A stretch of 64,000 nucleotides of DNA, taken from Rikenellaceae bacterium. GTDB lineage: Bacteria; Bacteroidota; Bacteroidia; Bacteroidales; Rikenellaceae. The stretch's first letter is position 1. Every line of letters starts with the position of its first letter. Location of the stretch: assembly GCA_031256675.1 (NCBI GenBank), contig JAIRQC010000027.1, positions 1 to 64,000 of the forward strand, given 5' to 3'. Positions 37,070-45,686 of the stretch are shown one piece after another. The notes beneath the pieces are model-generated. The model worked only from the letters and a program-made list of their open reading frames with translations, searched no databases and was not told the DNA's origin. A program made the position numbers and the translations under genes.

Positions 37070-38473
37070 TCATTTAAGACTGCCCAACTCTATCGACGAA
37101 CGGTACTGTCGTCCGAAGCGGTCGGTGGCGACGAACTCGACCGTGCGGGCGGAGGCCCCGGGCACGGCGGCGAAGTAGAAGAACGACTTGACGGCCCGTT
37201 TGTAGGATGGCGGTTCGCCCTTGCCCTCGTCGCGACGGCGTTGCAGGTGGCGCAGGTAGTTAGGATCGTAATCGTCGAAGCGGGCGGCGACCCCCATCTC
37301 GCGGCCATCCTCCCGCCACTCTACCCTCCACTGCGGGTCCCAGTTCCATATCTTGGCCACCACGGCGTTGGGCCTGCGAGGGAAAGCGCCACGGTCGAAA
37401 AGCTCGATCTGCCAGTTGCGATCGTGGCCATAAACCTTGAAATACCAGCTCGTCACGCCATTGTCACGCTCAAAGACCTGATAGCCCATCGGGCAGCCGT
37501 CCTTGCCGAAACCCTCCGAACTCCACCATGCACCGCCGCACGAGGCGACGTTGTGCTCCGTGATCCCGGGCAGCACATCGAAATTGGAATTCAGGTGGCT
37601 GTGGCCGGTGAGGAAGCTCACGGTGTGGCCCTTGCATATCCCTGCAAGCTCTTTGGTCCCGCTGCCGATATGGATGGTCATGGCGTGCATGCAGATATTG
37701 ATACGCGATCCTTTCTCGAGCAGCGCGACATAGCGTTTGAGCCACGCAAACTGCTCGGGGGTTATGCGCTCCTCGTAGCGTTTATCCGTGTTGTAGACTA
37801 TGTTGTTGAGCACGACGAAATGTTCGCCTCCCAGGTCGAAGGCGTACCACGTCGGGCCGAAACAGCTTTTGTAGGCCGTACAGTCGTTCACCCTGTCCTT
37901 GTCGTAGTCGTGGTTGCCAATGACCGGATAGACGGGGACGCCGAGCGTGGCGACGGCGCGTTTGTAGTCGGCAAAAAGGCCCATGTTGTCCCACACGATG
38001 TCGCCCAGTGCGATGGCCGTCACCCTGTTGCCGCCCTCGTTCGCCACAAATGCGGCAAGGTCGGCTACGGTCTCGTTGCGGAACCGCCCCATGTGGCGTT
38101 CGGTCTGCACCTGCGGGTCGCCGATAGCCGCCAGCACATAACCGTCGCTGCGTCCGTAGGGCTCGAGGGCGAAATCATACGTCTCGCGCCCCTGTTCGAT
38201 ACGCAGGTAGAACTCGGGCGATCCGCTGTCGAACGGCGCGACATAGCCCGAGGGGGTGACCACCGAGACGAACTCGGCCTCCCTTGCAGCATCCAGCGTC
38301 CACACCCCGCGATCGTCGGTGCGCGCAAAGTCGTGGCCGTCGGTCACGGCTACGCCCGCCAGCGGCTTGCCGGAGGCCGTCACACGCCCGTGCAACTCCG
38401 CCGCAGGGAGCAGACCAACGGAGCAGTGCCACAGCAGCGTCGCTAAAAGCGATATTTTTCCAATAGGGCGCAT
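37070..38473 (-). CDS. Calcineurin-like metallophosphoesterase (second of two)
   Basis: The 467-aa product starts MRPIGKISLLATLLWHCSVG and LLPAAE, a signal peptide without an obvious lipobox. A short N-terminal MetallophosN-like domain (GRVTASGKPLAGVAVTDGHD) precedes the core, with IGDPQVQ, GDIVWDN, GNHDYD, MHAMTIH and TGHSHL as metal-ligand motifs. The MetallophosC domain ends FGRQYRSSIELGSLK. It is a paralogue of the 651-aa enzyme without the extra N-terminal region. It begins 3 nt after the susD stop, so both are surely in one transcript. It probably cleaves a phosphoester in the periplasm. Confidence 0.87.
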   Translation of the reverse strand: MRPIGKISLLATLLWHCSVGLLPAAELHGRVTASGKPLAGVAVTDGHDFARTDDRGVWTLDAAREAEFVSVVTPSGYVAPFDSGSPEFYLRIEQGRETYDFALEPYGRSDGYVLAAIGDPQVQTERHMGRFRNETVADLAAFVANEGGNRVTAIALGDIVWDNMGLFADYKRAVATLGVPVYPVIGNHDYDKDRVNDCTAYKSCFGPTWYAFDLGGEHFVVLNNIVYNTDKRYEERITPEQFAWLKRYVALLEKGSRINICMHAMTIHIGSGTKELAGICKGHTVSFLTGHSHLNSNFDVLPGITEHNVASCGGAWWSSEGFGKDGCPMGYQVFERDNGVTSWYFKVYGHDRNWQIELFDRGAFPRRPNAVVAKIWNWDPQWRVEWREDGREMGVAARFDDYDPNYLRHLQRRRDEGKGEPPSYKRAVKSFFYFAAVPGASARTVEFVATDRFGRQYRSSIELGSLK

Positions 38474-38476
38474 CGT

Positions 38477-39997
38477 CTATCGTTGCAATATTTCTGCGTC
38501 GCGGCTCCACCACACCGGCGTGAGCATGTTGTCGCCGCCGTCCATATAGGCGTCGCGCATCGCCTTGACCTGTGCTGCGTAGTTGTCGGGGTTGGTCGTC
38601 GCGCTGCCCACCGAGTAGGGAAAGCGGCGCGGCAGGATGCCGCTGTTCGAGGTGCCCGAACCTATGGTCAGGTTGGGATAGCCCGTGCGGCGGTATTCGT
38701 TCCACGCTTCGAGGCCGACCCAGAACAGCGCCACATATTTCTGGTTGATAATACACTCCAGCGTATTGTCGTATGGCAGTTTGGCCAGCAGCTGTTCGAC
38801 GGTAGCGTCCGACACGGGAGGGGCGTTGCTGCTCCGAAAGGCATCCCAGTATTTGACCGAGGCGGTAATGGCCCGTTTGTAGTAATCCTCGGCGAGTGCG
38901 GCCCCGCCGGCAACAATGCCGCGCTGGGCCGCTTCGGCCTTGATGAAGAGTACTTCGTCGTACTTGATAAAGCAATAGGGGGTCGTGGCGGTGCCCAGCG
39001 CGCCCTGGCGAATATGTGCCGCGCCCGAGCCGTCGGTATCCTGTGTCGGCATTCCGCTTGGGACGCCCTTCCACTCGCTGCCGCCCATCACGGCAAAGAT
39101 CGACAGGCGGGGATCGCCCGCATCGTCGAGCGTCTTGACAAAATATTCGGCCATTGAGCGCGAGTTGTTGAAGTTCTTCTCGGTCTCGTCGGCAAAGTAG
39201 TTACGGAACGGGGCCACGCCGGTGAAGTTCAGCGAGACGTTCTCGTCGTTCGACTCTATGACGGGATAGAGGGCCGGACTGGAGACTATCTGGTCGATCT
39301 TCTGCGAGATGTTCATCCCGCCGATGCTGTACGATAGATTGCGGTTGACGTTGCGCATCAGCAGCCGCAGATAGAGCGAGTTGGTGAACTTCTTCCAGCG
39401 CGCGATGTTGCCGCCGAACAGCAGGTCTTTCGATGGATAGTTCAACCCTTTCGAGATCTGATAGAGTTTGTTTGCCCGCTCCAGGTTTTCGAATATGCTG
39501 TCGTAGACCATCTGCTGCGGGTCGAAGCGCGGTTTGGTCAGGCCGCTGCCGATCTTGAATGCGTCGCGCAGGGGTATGTCGCCGAAGCTGTCGGTGAGCG
39601 TCGAGAGGCACAGCGCACGCAGCGTCAGGCCTATGGCCAGCGAATTGTTGTCGCTGTTCTTCACCGAGAGTTCCATTATTTCGTTGGCATTGGCGGCCCA
39701 CACGGCGAAATCGCTCCACAAACCGCCGGTCACCCCGACGGGAAGGACATAACGATGGTAGGCGTTGGTCGAGGAGCCCGACACGGTATACTGTATCAGC
39801 TCGCCGTTAATGCCGTGCGTATCTTTCAACAGGTCGTTGCCGACGCCGCAGATGACCGTCTCGAACATGTTGGCCGGCAGGATGCTCCCCTTGCCCATCT
39901 GGTTGGGGTTGGAGTTGTACTCGTCGAACTTGTGACGGCACGACCCGAGCGAGAGGGCAACGGCGGCCGTCAGGAGCATATAATTTGCTTTTTTCAT
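38477..39997 (-). CDS. SusD/RagB-family outer-membrane lipoprotein
   Basis: SusD proteins are lids on the SusC channel and capture ligand. The product begins MKKANYMLLTAAVALSLGSC with the lipobox LGSC; the ORF start three codons earlier is also possible. It carries helical TPR-like SusD text: NSNPNQMGKGSI, LTDSFGDIPLRDAFK, FGGNIARWKKFTNSLYLRLL and, near the end, ALFWVGLEAWNEYRRTGYP and NPDNYAAQVKAMRDAY. The end features resemble the SusD-like_2 subgroup, often found with SusC in loci for diverse substrates. It follows susC by ~13 nt. Confidence 0.93.
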   Translation of the reverse strand: MKKANYMLLTAAVALSLGSCRHKFDEYNSNPNQMGKGSILPANMFETVICGVGNDLLKDTHGINGELIQYTVSGSSTNAYHRYVLPVGVTGGLWSDFAVWAANANEIMELSVKNSDNNSLAIGLTLRALCLSTLTDSFGDIPLRDAFKIGSGLTKPRFDPQQMVYDSIFENLERANKLYQISKGLNYPSKDLLFGGNIARWKKFTNSLYLRLLMRNVNRNLSYSIGGMNISQKIDQIVSSPALYPVIESNDENVSLNFTGVAPFRNYFADETEKNFNNSRSMAEYFVKTLDDAGDPRLSIFAVMGGSEWKGVPSGMPTQDTDGSGAAHIRQGALGTATTPYCFIKYDEVLFIKAEAAQRGIVAGGAALAEDYYKRAITASVKYWDAFRSSNAPPVSDATVEQLLAKLPYDNTLECIINQKYVALFWVGLEAWNEYRRTGYPNLTIGSGTSNSGILPRRFPYSVGSATTNPDNYAAQVKAMRDAYMDGGDNMLTPVWWSRDAEILQR

Positions 39998-40010
39998 CTC
40001 TGTCAATCTT

Positions 40011-43000
40011 TTAGAAGCTCAACTTTATGTTCATACCATAGGTCCGCGTCATGGGATAGGCGCCGATCTCGATACCGCGGCTGATGGAGGAACCGTTGAT
40101 GGCTGCGGCTTCGGGGTCGTAGAACGGGAAGTTAGTCCAGCAGAACAGGTTGGTGGCGTAGAAACCTATGTTGGCCGCCTGCAACACGCCTGTCTTTTTG
40201 CAGATGCTCGCCGGAAGGTTGTAACCTATTCGAAGCTCCTTGAATTTCAGGTATGAGGTGTCGAAGGTGTTCATCTCGGCGTTCGAACGCTCGTAGACCG
40301 TGCTGCTGTAATAGTCGACAATATCGGTGGTGATGGTGGCGTTCTTCTGATATGTGCCGTCCGGGTTGAGATTGACGCCGGGATGCACCAGGCCGTCGTA
40401 ACGTCCGGGCAGGGTGTTTTTGAGCTTGCCCTGATAGGAGAGTGCGAAGTGGGATACCGAGTAGCAGTTGCCGCCCCACTGTCCGGCGAATGTCATGTCG
40501 ACGTTGAAGTCCCACAGGCGCAGCGACGAGCCGAAGCCCCCTTTCCAGTCGGGGAAGATGCTGCCCAGGTCGATCAGGTCGTCGGCGCTGCTGTTTTTGA
40601 GCAGCGGTTTGCCGCTGACCGGGTCCACCACCACCGCCCCTTCGCAGTCGACCCTGTTGCCATTAGCGTCCATGTAGAACGCTCCCCGGGGGGCGCGCTG
40701 GTATCCGTATCCGTAGATGCGTCCGAGTTCGGTGCCGGGATACGCGTCGATGAACACGCGCGAACCGATAGTGTTGGGGTTTACGCTCCACTTTTCGACC
40801 CCCGGGGCCAGCGCGACAAGCTTGTTGCGGTTGAGCGACCAGTTGAGGCTCACCGACCAGCCGATATTGCGCGTTTTTACGGGCCATACGGTTGTTGCAA
40901 GCTCTATGCCCCTGTTACGCACGTCGCCGGCGTTGATTATCAGATTGCCCGTCCCTGTTATGTCATCCACCGGGCTTGGAATGATCTGGTTGGTGGTTTT
41001 GGCGCGATAGAGCACAAGGTCTAACGACCAGCGGTTGTTGAACAGTTTGGCTTCGAGGCCCGCCTCCCAGCTCTCGACGTTCTCGGGTTTGAGCAGCGGG
41101 TTTTGCAGCGTGCGCGGCAGGGTGTAGGAGGAGCTGAAATTGCTGTTGCTGTAATAGAGCGCCGTGCGATATGGGTCGGTGTCGTTACCCACGTTGGCCC
41201 ACGACCCCCTCAGTCGCAGCATGTCGACCCACGGGGCATAGCGGCGCAGTCCGATTGCCTTGTCGAGCAGTACGCTTGCGCTCACCGAGGGGTAGAAGTA
41301 TGAGTTGTTGCTGCGGGGCAGCGTGCTCGACCAGTCGTTACGTCCGGTGATCTCGACGAAATATGTATCCCGCCATGCGAAGTTGGCGAAACCGTAGAGG
41401 CTGTTGATGGATTTGTTCGAGCGGGTCGGGGTGACCAGCGGGTTGTCCATCGAGTTCTGCATGGTGAATACGTTGGAGAAGAGTTTCGAGGCCACCACGT
41501 TCACATAGCGGTAGTTGGAGACCATGTTGTTGCCCCCGAAACCGGCGTAGAGGTTCAGCTCGCCCGGCAGATCGCGTTTCCATGTCAGCAGGAAGTCGTT
41601 GTTCATCTGGAAACTGGTGGTCGACTGCTCGCGATAGTAACCGTCAGCGTAACCGCTCGAATAGAGCGGGCGGCGCTGCGTGGCGAAGTCCGAGTTGAAG
41701 TCGACGCCGGTGCGCACCATAAGGTTCAGGTCGGGAAGGATGCCTGCCGTCGCCGAAACGTTGCCGTAGACGCGGTCGCGGTCGAGCGAGTTGAGGTTCT
41801 CGTAGACGATGCGGTAGACGTTCTCCGACAGGCCGTTGGTTATCAGTTTCTGGCTTTCGGAGGTGGTATTGTTGACCTGGTCGAGGCGCAGCATCTCGTG
41901 GATGCGTCCGCTGGCCCATTCGTCGTAGTAGGATTTGATGGGGATGCTGGTCACGTTCCACATCAGGGTGTAGAGTGGCGACGAGTTGCTGTAACCGGTC
42001 GTCGGCAGGTTGTCGCTGTTCTTGCGGTAGTATGTGGCCCGCGCGTCGAGCTTTATACGCCTGTTGATTTGCTGCGAGGCGGCCAGGTTGATGTTCTGGC
42101 TGGCGTAGCCGGTGTTGGGGGCGATCCACTCGTTGCGCGTATCCTTGAACGAGAGGCGGAACGAGCCGTCGCGCCCCATCGAGCCATCCATCGAGACGCT
42201 GTTGGTGTAGGTCACGCCGGTGCGGAAAAAGCCCTTGTACCAGTCCTGCGCCACCCACGGCATTCGGGTGTATGTGTCGTCGTCGAAGTTGCGCGAATTG
42301 TAGGTGTAGAACATCTGTCCCTCGTAGCGCGGGCCGAAAGCGTAGCGCGACTGCAACCTGCCGACGCGCTGGCCGTTGTCGGTCTGGTTGGCCTGAATGG
42401 TCCAGAACGAGTAGTAGCGGCGGGCGTCCCCCGGGTCGCTGGCGATACCGGCGAGGTTGGCGTTGCCCGCGCCGTACTCGTCTTGAAAGTCGGGCCAGAA
42501 GCCCGCCCGTTCCAGCGTAACGGCCGAGTTGAGGGTTATGCCGAGCCCCGTGCGGCCCTTGCCGCTTTTGGTGGTGATGATGATGGCCCCCGCCCCTGCC
42601 CTCGAGCCGTAAAGGGCGGTTGCTGCCGGCCCTTTGAGCACCGACACCGACTCGATGTCGTCGGGGTTCAGATCGCCCACGCCGTTGCCCATGTCCACCG
42701 GCGCGTCGGTCGAATAGGCCGAGCCGCCGAAGTTCTGCGTCCGCGAGCCCACCGGCACGCCGTCGATGACGAACAGTGCCTGGTTGTTGTCGGGGTTGAG
42801 CGAGTTCTCGCCGCGCAGCGTCACGCGGGTCGATCCGCTCGGCCCCGACGACGCAGACTCGAGGTTTAGGCCGGCCACCTTGCCGTCGAGGCCGCTGAGC
42901 CAGTTGTTGGCCACCACGGTGGTGAGCTGTTCGCCCGTCACCTTTGAGACGGCGTAGCCGAGCGACTTCTCCTCGCGCTTCATGCCGAGGGCCGTCACCA

Positions 43001-43328
43001 CAACGTTGTCGATTTGCTGTTCGTCGGCGACGAGTTTTATCGACATGGTGGTTGCGGAGCCCACCTTAACATCCTGCGTCGAGTATCCCATACACGAGAC
43101 CTCCAGCACGTCGCCCGTCCGGACGGTCATGACGAATGACCCTTTGGCGTCGGTCGTCGTAGCGGCGGAAGTACCCTTTACCGCGATGCGGGCCCCCGCC
43201 ACGGCGGTCTTACCATCGTTTTCGGTCACAGTCCCGTCGAGCCGGAAACCCTGTCCGCTGGCGCCCATACACAGCAGCAATGCCGCCGCGTGCAGCAACC
43301 ATAGTCTACCGTACAATCTTTTGCCCAT
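40011..43328 (-). CDS. SusC/RagA-family TonB-linked outer-membrane transporter
   Basis: The 1105-aa product has a signal peptide (MGKRLYGRLWLLHAAALLLC), a CarboxypepD_reg-like N-terminal domain (LDGTVTENDGKTAVAGARIA), the SusC-family segment DNVVVTALGMKREEKSLGYA, the plug domain with SLNPDNNQALFVIDGVPVG and VSVLKGPAATALYGSRAGAG, and a 22-strand barrel ending YGMNIKLSF. With SusD it imports a ligand across the outer membrane using TonB energy. It is 79 bp downstream of the GDPD gene on the same strand; I see no clear promoter in that gap, so transcription from the glp genes is plausible. The partners here are phosphoesterases rather than glycosidases. Confidence 0.96.
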   Translation of the reverse strand: MGKRLYGRLWLLHAAALLLCMGASGQGFRLDGTVTENDGKTAVAGARIAVKGTSAATTTDAKGSFVMTVRTGDVLEVSCMGYSTQDVKVGSATTMSIKLVADEQQIDNVVVTALGMKREEKSLGYAVSKVTGEQLTTVVANNWLSGLDGKVAGLNLESASSGPSGSTRVTLRGENSLNPDNNQALFVIDGVPVGSRTQNFGGSAYSTDAPVDMGNGVGDLNPDDIESVSVLKGPAATALYGSRAGAGAIIITTKSGKGRTGLGITLNSAVTLERAGFWPDFQDEYGAGNANLAGIASDPGDARRYYSFWTIQANQTDNGQRVGRLQSRYAFGPRYEGQMFYTYNSRNFDDDTYTRMPWVAQDWYKGFFRTGVTYTNSVSMDGSMGRDGSFRLSFKDTRNEWIAPNTGYASQNINLAASQQINRRIKLDARATYYRKNSDNLPTTGYSNSSPLYTLMWNVTSIPIKSYYDEWASGRIHEMLRLDQVNNTTSESQKLITNGLSENVYRIVYENLNSLDRDRVYGNVSATAGILPDLNLMVRTGVDFNSDFATQRRPLYSSGYADGYYREQSTTSFQMNNDFLLTWKRDLPGELNLYAGFGGNNMVSNYRYVNVVASKLFSNVFTMQNSMDNPLVTPTRSNKSINSLYGFANFAWRDTYFVEITGRNDWSSTLPRSNNSYFYPSVSASVLLDKAIGLRRYAPWVDMLRLRGSWANVGNDTDPYRTALYYSNSNFSSSYTLPRTLQNPLLKPENVESWEAGLEAKLFNNRWSLDLVLYRAKTTNQIIPSPVDDITGTGNLIINAGDVRNRGIELATTVWPVKTRNIGWSVSLNWSLNRNKLVALAPGVEKWSVNPNTIGSRVFIDAYPGTELGRIYGYGYQRAPRGAFYMDANGNRVDCEGAVVVDPVSGKPLLKNSSADDLIDLGSIFPDWKGGFGSSLRLWDFNVDMTFAGQWGGNCYSVSHFALSYQGKLKNTLPGRYDGLVHPGVNLNPDGTYQKNATITTDIVDYYSSTVYERSNAEMNTFDTSYLKFKELRIGYNLPASICKKTGVLQAANIGFYATNLFCWTNFPFYDPEAAAINGSSISRGIEIGAYPMTRTYGMNIKLSF

Positions 43329-43407
43329 ATTGCTTGGAATTGTGGATTTATTGTTGTGTCTTGTTATATTTGGATGCGATTTTTTATGCGCTCATTTTCA
43401 GCGGGGG

Positions 43408-44280
43408 TTAAAACAGATCGGGATAATCGGATATTATCGCGTCGACGCCCATTCTGGTCAGGCGCACGATCTCCGCCCTGTCGTTCACCGTCCAGGGAAC
43501 CACTGCCACGCCCGCCTTGTGGCACAGGGCGATCATCTGTTCGGTGACGGTCGTGTATTCGGGGCTCAGCGCCGCAGGGACAAAACCCAGCACCTGCCAC
43601 AGTTCGTCCGGGGCGCGTTTCTCGTCGGCCTCGGTCAGCAGCGAGGCGGCAACCGCGGGATAGCGGCTGTGAAGATATTGCAGCGACCGCATGTCGAACG
43701 ACTGAATATATGTGCGGTCGGCGATCCCTGCGGCGTCGACGACCGCCATCGCCAGGTCAACGAACTCCCCGACAGGCGGGTGGAGCCTGCCATCGCCCCC
43801 CTCGCGCGACTTGATCTCGATGTTGTAGCGCATCGTGCGCCCTTTCGATGCGGCGTAACGCTCCGTCTCGCGCAGCAGGTCGGCGAGCAGCGGCTTCACG
43901 GCGGCCATCTTTTTCTGGCGAGGGAAGTCGGGATGCGGTTTGAGCCCCACGTCGTACAGGCGGATGCTGTCGTAATCCATCCCGAAGAGCAGCATCCTGC
44001 GCCCCTCTGACGAGGAGAGCGTGCGCCCGTCGGGGGTGGTGGCGATCTTGTGGTTGAACCACGGGTCGTGCGATACCACGACCCGACGGTCGCGGCTGAT
44101 CTGCAAATCCATCTCGAGCGTCGTCACGCCGCGGTCGATAGCGTCCAGCATGGCCGCAATGGTGTTTTCTGGCATCAGTCCACGACCGCCGCGGTGGGCC
44201 TGCGTGTCGAGGGCCCTTTCCTGTGCGCCGCAACCCGCCGAAAGGGACAGCAGGGAGCAGATAATAACGGTGCGTATCAT
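43408..44280 (-). CDS. Glycerophosphodiester phosphodiesterase, lipoprotein
   Basis: GDPD splits glycerophosphodiesters into glycerol-3-phosphate and an alcohol. I choose ATG 44280, starting MIRTVIICSLLSLSAGCGAQ with the lipobox LSAGC; the longer ORF start at 44538 lies in the glpT gene. The TIM-barrel motifs are complete: AHRGGRGLMPENT, EMDLQISRDRRVVVSHDPW and YNIEIKS. The end is RMGVDAIISDYPDLF. The ATG overlaps the glpT stop by 4 nt (ATGA), so the pair is translationally coupled: the phosphodiesterase makes G3P outside the inner membrane and GlpT takes it in. The product resembles periplasmic GlpQ in role. Confidence 0.93.
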   Translation of the reverse strand: MIRTVIICSLLSLSAGCGAQERALDTQAHRGGRGLMPENTIAAMLDAIDRGVTTLEMDLQISRDRRVVVSHDPWFNHKIATTPDGRTLSSSEGRRMLLFGMDYDSIRLYDVGLKPHPDFPRQKKMAAVKPLLADLLRETERYAASKGRTMRYNIEIKSREGGDGRLHPPVGEFVDLAMAVVDAAGIADRTYIQSFDMRSLQYLHSRYPAVAASLLTEADEKRAPDELWQVLGFVPAALSPEYTTVTEQMIALCHKAGVAVVPWTVNDRAEIVRLTRMGVDAIISDYPDLF

Positions 44281-45686
44281 GCGTTCAATGCTATTTTTTC
44301 TCTGCGCCAGGTAGTTGCGCAGAATATCATTCCCATTGCCCCTGCGGCGACGAAGAGCCAGAACACCGCGTCCCAGCCGCTCGCATCGGCCACGGCCCCC
44401 ATTGCGATCTTGGCCAGCAGTGCGTCGCCGATCAGATAGCCGAACAGCCCGACGAACCCTGCCGCAGTTCCGGCAGCATTCTTCGGCACGAGATTCAGGG
44501 CCTGCACGCCGATCAACGCCACCGGCCCGTAGATGCAAAAGCCTATCTCACAGAGCGACACATAAACTATCATGCGACATGCAGCCGCCGGATCGCCGCC
44601 GAACGTCCCCGTCCACCACTGGGCCAGCGGTTGCGCCTGCCAGTACATCACTATACCGATCAGCACCAGCAACATATAGAGCACGTTGGCCGGAGCGCAC
44701 CGCCCCTTGAAGAAGCGCGCCGAGATCCAGCCGCAGACAATCGTCCCCGGCACCCCCGCGTAGTTGTGCAGCGAAAAGGCGAGGCTGCTCTGCGATTTGT
44801 CCATTATCTGCATCTCGTTCAGGTAGGTCGGGGCCCAGTCGCCAACGCCGTAGCGCACAAGGTAGACGAAGGCGTTGGCAAGGGCGATGATCCACAACAT
44901 TCTGTTCTTGAAGACGTGATCGACGAAAAGTTTCCTGAACGGTATTTTCTCGCCCGTCTCGTTCCTGCGTCCGGTGGCGTCGTTCCGCCACTGTTCCACA
45001 GGTGGCAGGCCGCACGACCGGGGCGTGTCGCGCAACGCCCACCAGCAGAAGAGGGCAGGCAGCAGGGCTATCGCGCTCGGAAATATAAACGCCGCGCGCC
45101 ACGTCTGCCCCACCCCCCACGAGGCAAACAGCGCAACGCCGACGATGACCAGAAGCCCCAGCGAGCCGCTGCCGATGGTATGCGAGGTGTTCCAGAGCGA
45201 CATTTTGAAGCTGCGTTCGTTCTGCGAGAACCAGTGGGCCATCACCCGTCCGCACGGAGGCCACCCCATGCCCGAAATCCACCCCACGAGCAGCATGAAG
45301 CCGAACATCACCGCCATGTTCGTCCCCATCGAGGCGCTCATCGGCATCAATCCCACGCCGATCATCAACAGCGACGCAAGCACGAGCCCCAATGTCAGGA
45401 ACTTGCGTGCGTCGCTGCGGTCCGACACGCTGCCCATGATGAATTTGCTGAAAGCGTAGGCTATCGAGATGGCCGACCCTGCAACGCCTACGCCCGCCTT
45501 GTCCAGCAGCCCCTCCTCGATCATCCCCGGCGCGGCCAGCGACAGGTTTTTGCGCACCAGATAGTAGGCCGCATAACCGACAAACGCGCCGACGAAGACT
45601 TTCAGGCGCATCCGCCTGTATGTCGCGTCGATCCTATTTTCCGGCAGCAGCTCTCTGTCCGGAGGCGGTTGTAGAAAGTTTCGCAT
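44277..45686 (-). CDS. glpT: Glycerol-3-phosphate transporter (GlpT-type MFS)
   Basis: GlpT exchanges G3P for inorganic phosphate across the inner membrane. The 469-aa product has 12 predicted helices. It carries organophosphate:phosphate antiporter features: AAYYLVRKNLSLAAPGMIEE in helix 1, FIMGSVSDRSDARKFL, GWISGMGWPPCGRVMAHWFS and, after the central loop, YGVGDWAPTYL. Sugar-phosphate transporters of the same family (UhpT) are an alternative, but the glpD and GDPD neighbours favour G3P. Its start overlaps the 3' end of glpD by 53 nt. Confidence 0.88.
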   Translation of the reverse strand: MRNFLQPPPDRELLPENRIDATYRRMRLKVFVGAFVGYAAYYLVRKNLSLAAPGMIEEGLLDKAGVGVAGSAISIAYAFSKFIMGSVSDRSDARKFLTLGLVLASLLMIGVGLMPMSASMGTNMAVMFGFMLLVGWISGMGWPPCGRVMAHWFSQNERSFKMSLWNTSHTIGSGSLGLLVIVGVALFASWGVGQTWRAAFIFPSAIALLPALFCWWALRDTPRSCGLPPVEQWRNDATGRRNETGEKIPFRKLFVDHVFKNRMLWIIALANAFVYLVRYGVGDWAPTYLNEMQIMDKSQSSLAFSLHNYAGVPGTIVCGWISARFFKGRCAPANVLYMLLVLIGIVMYWQAQPLAQWWTGTFGGDPAAACRMIVYVSLCEIGFCIYGPVALIGVQALNLVPKNAAGTAAGFVGLFGYLIGDALLAKIAMGAVADASGWDAVFWLFVAAGAMGMIFCATTWRREKIALNA

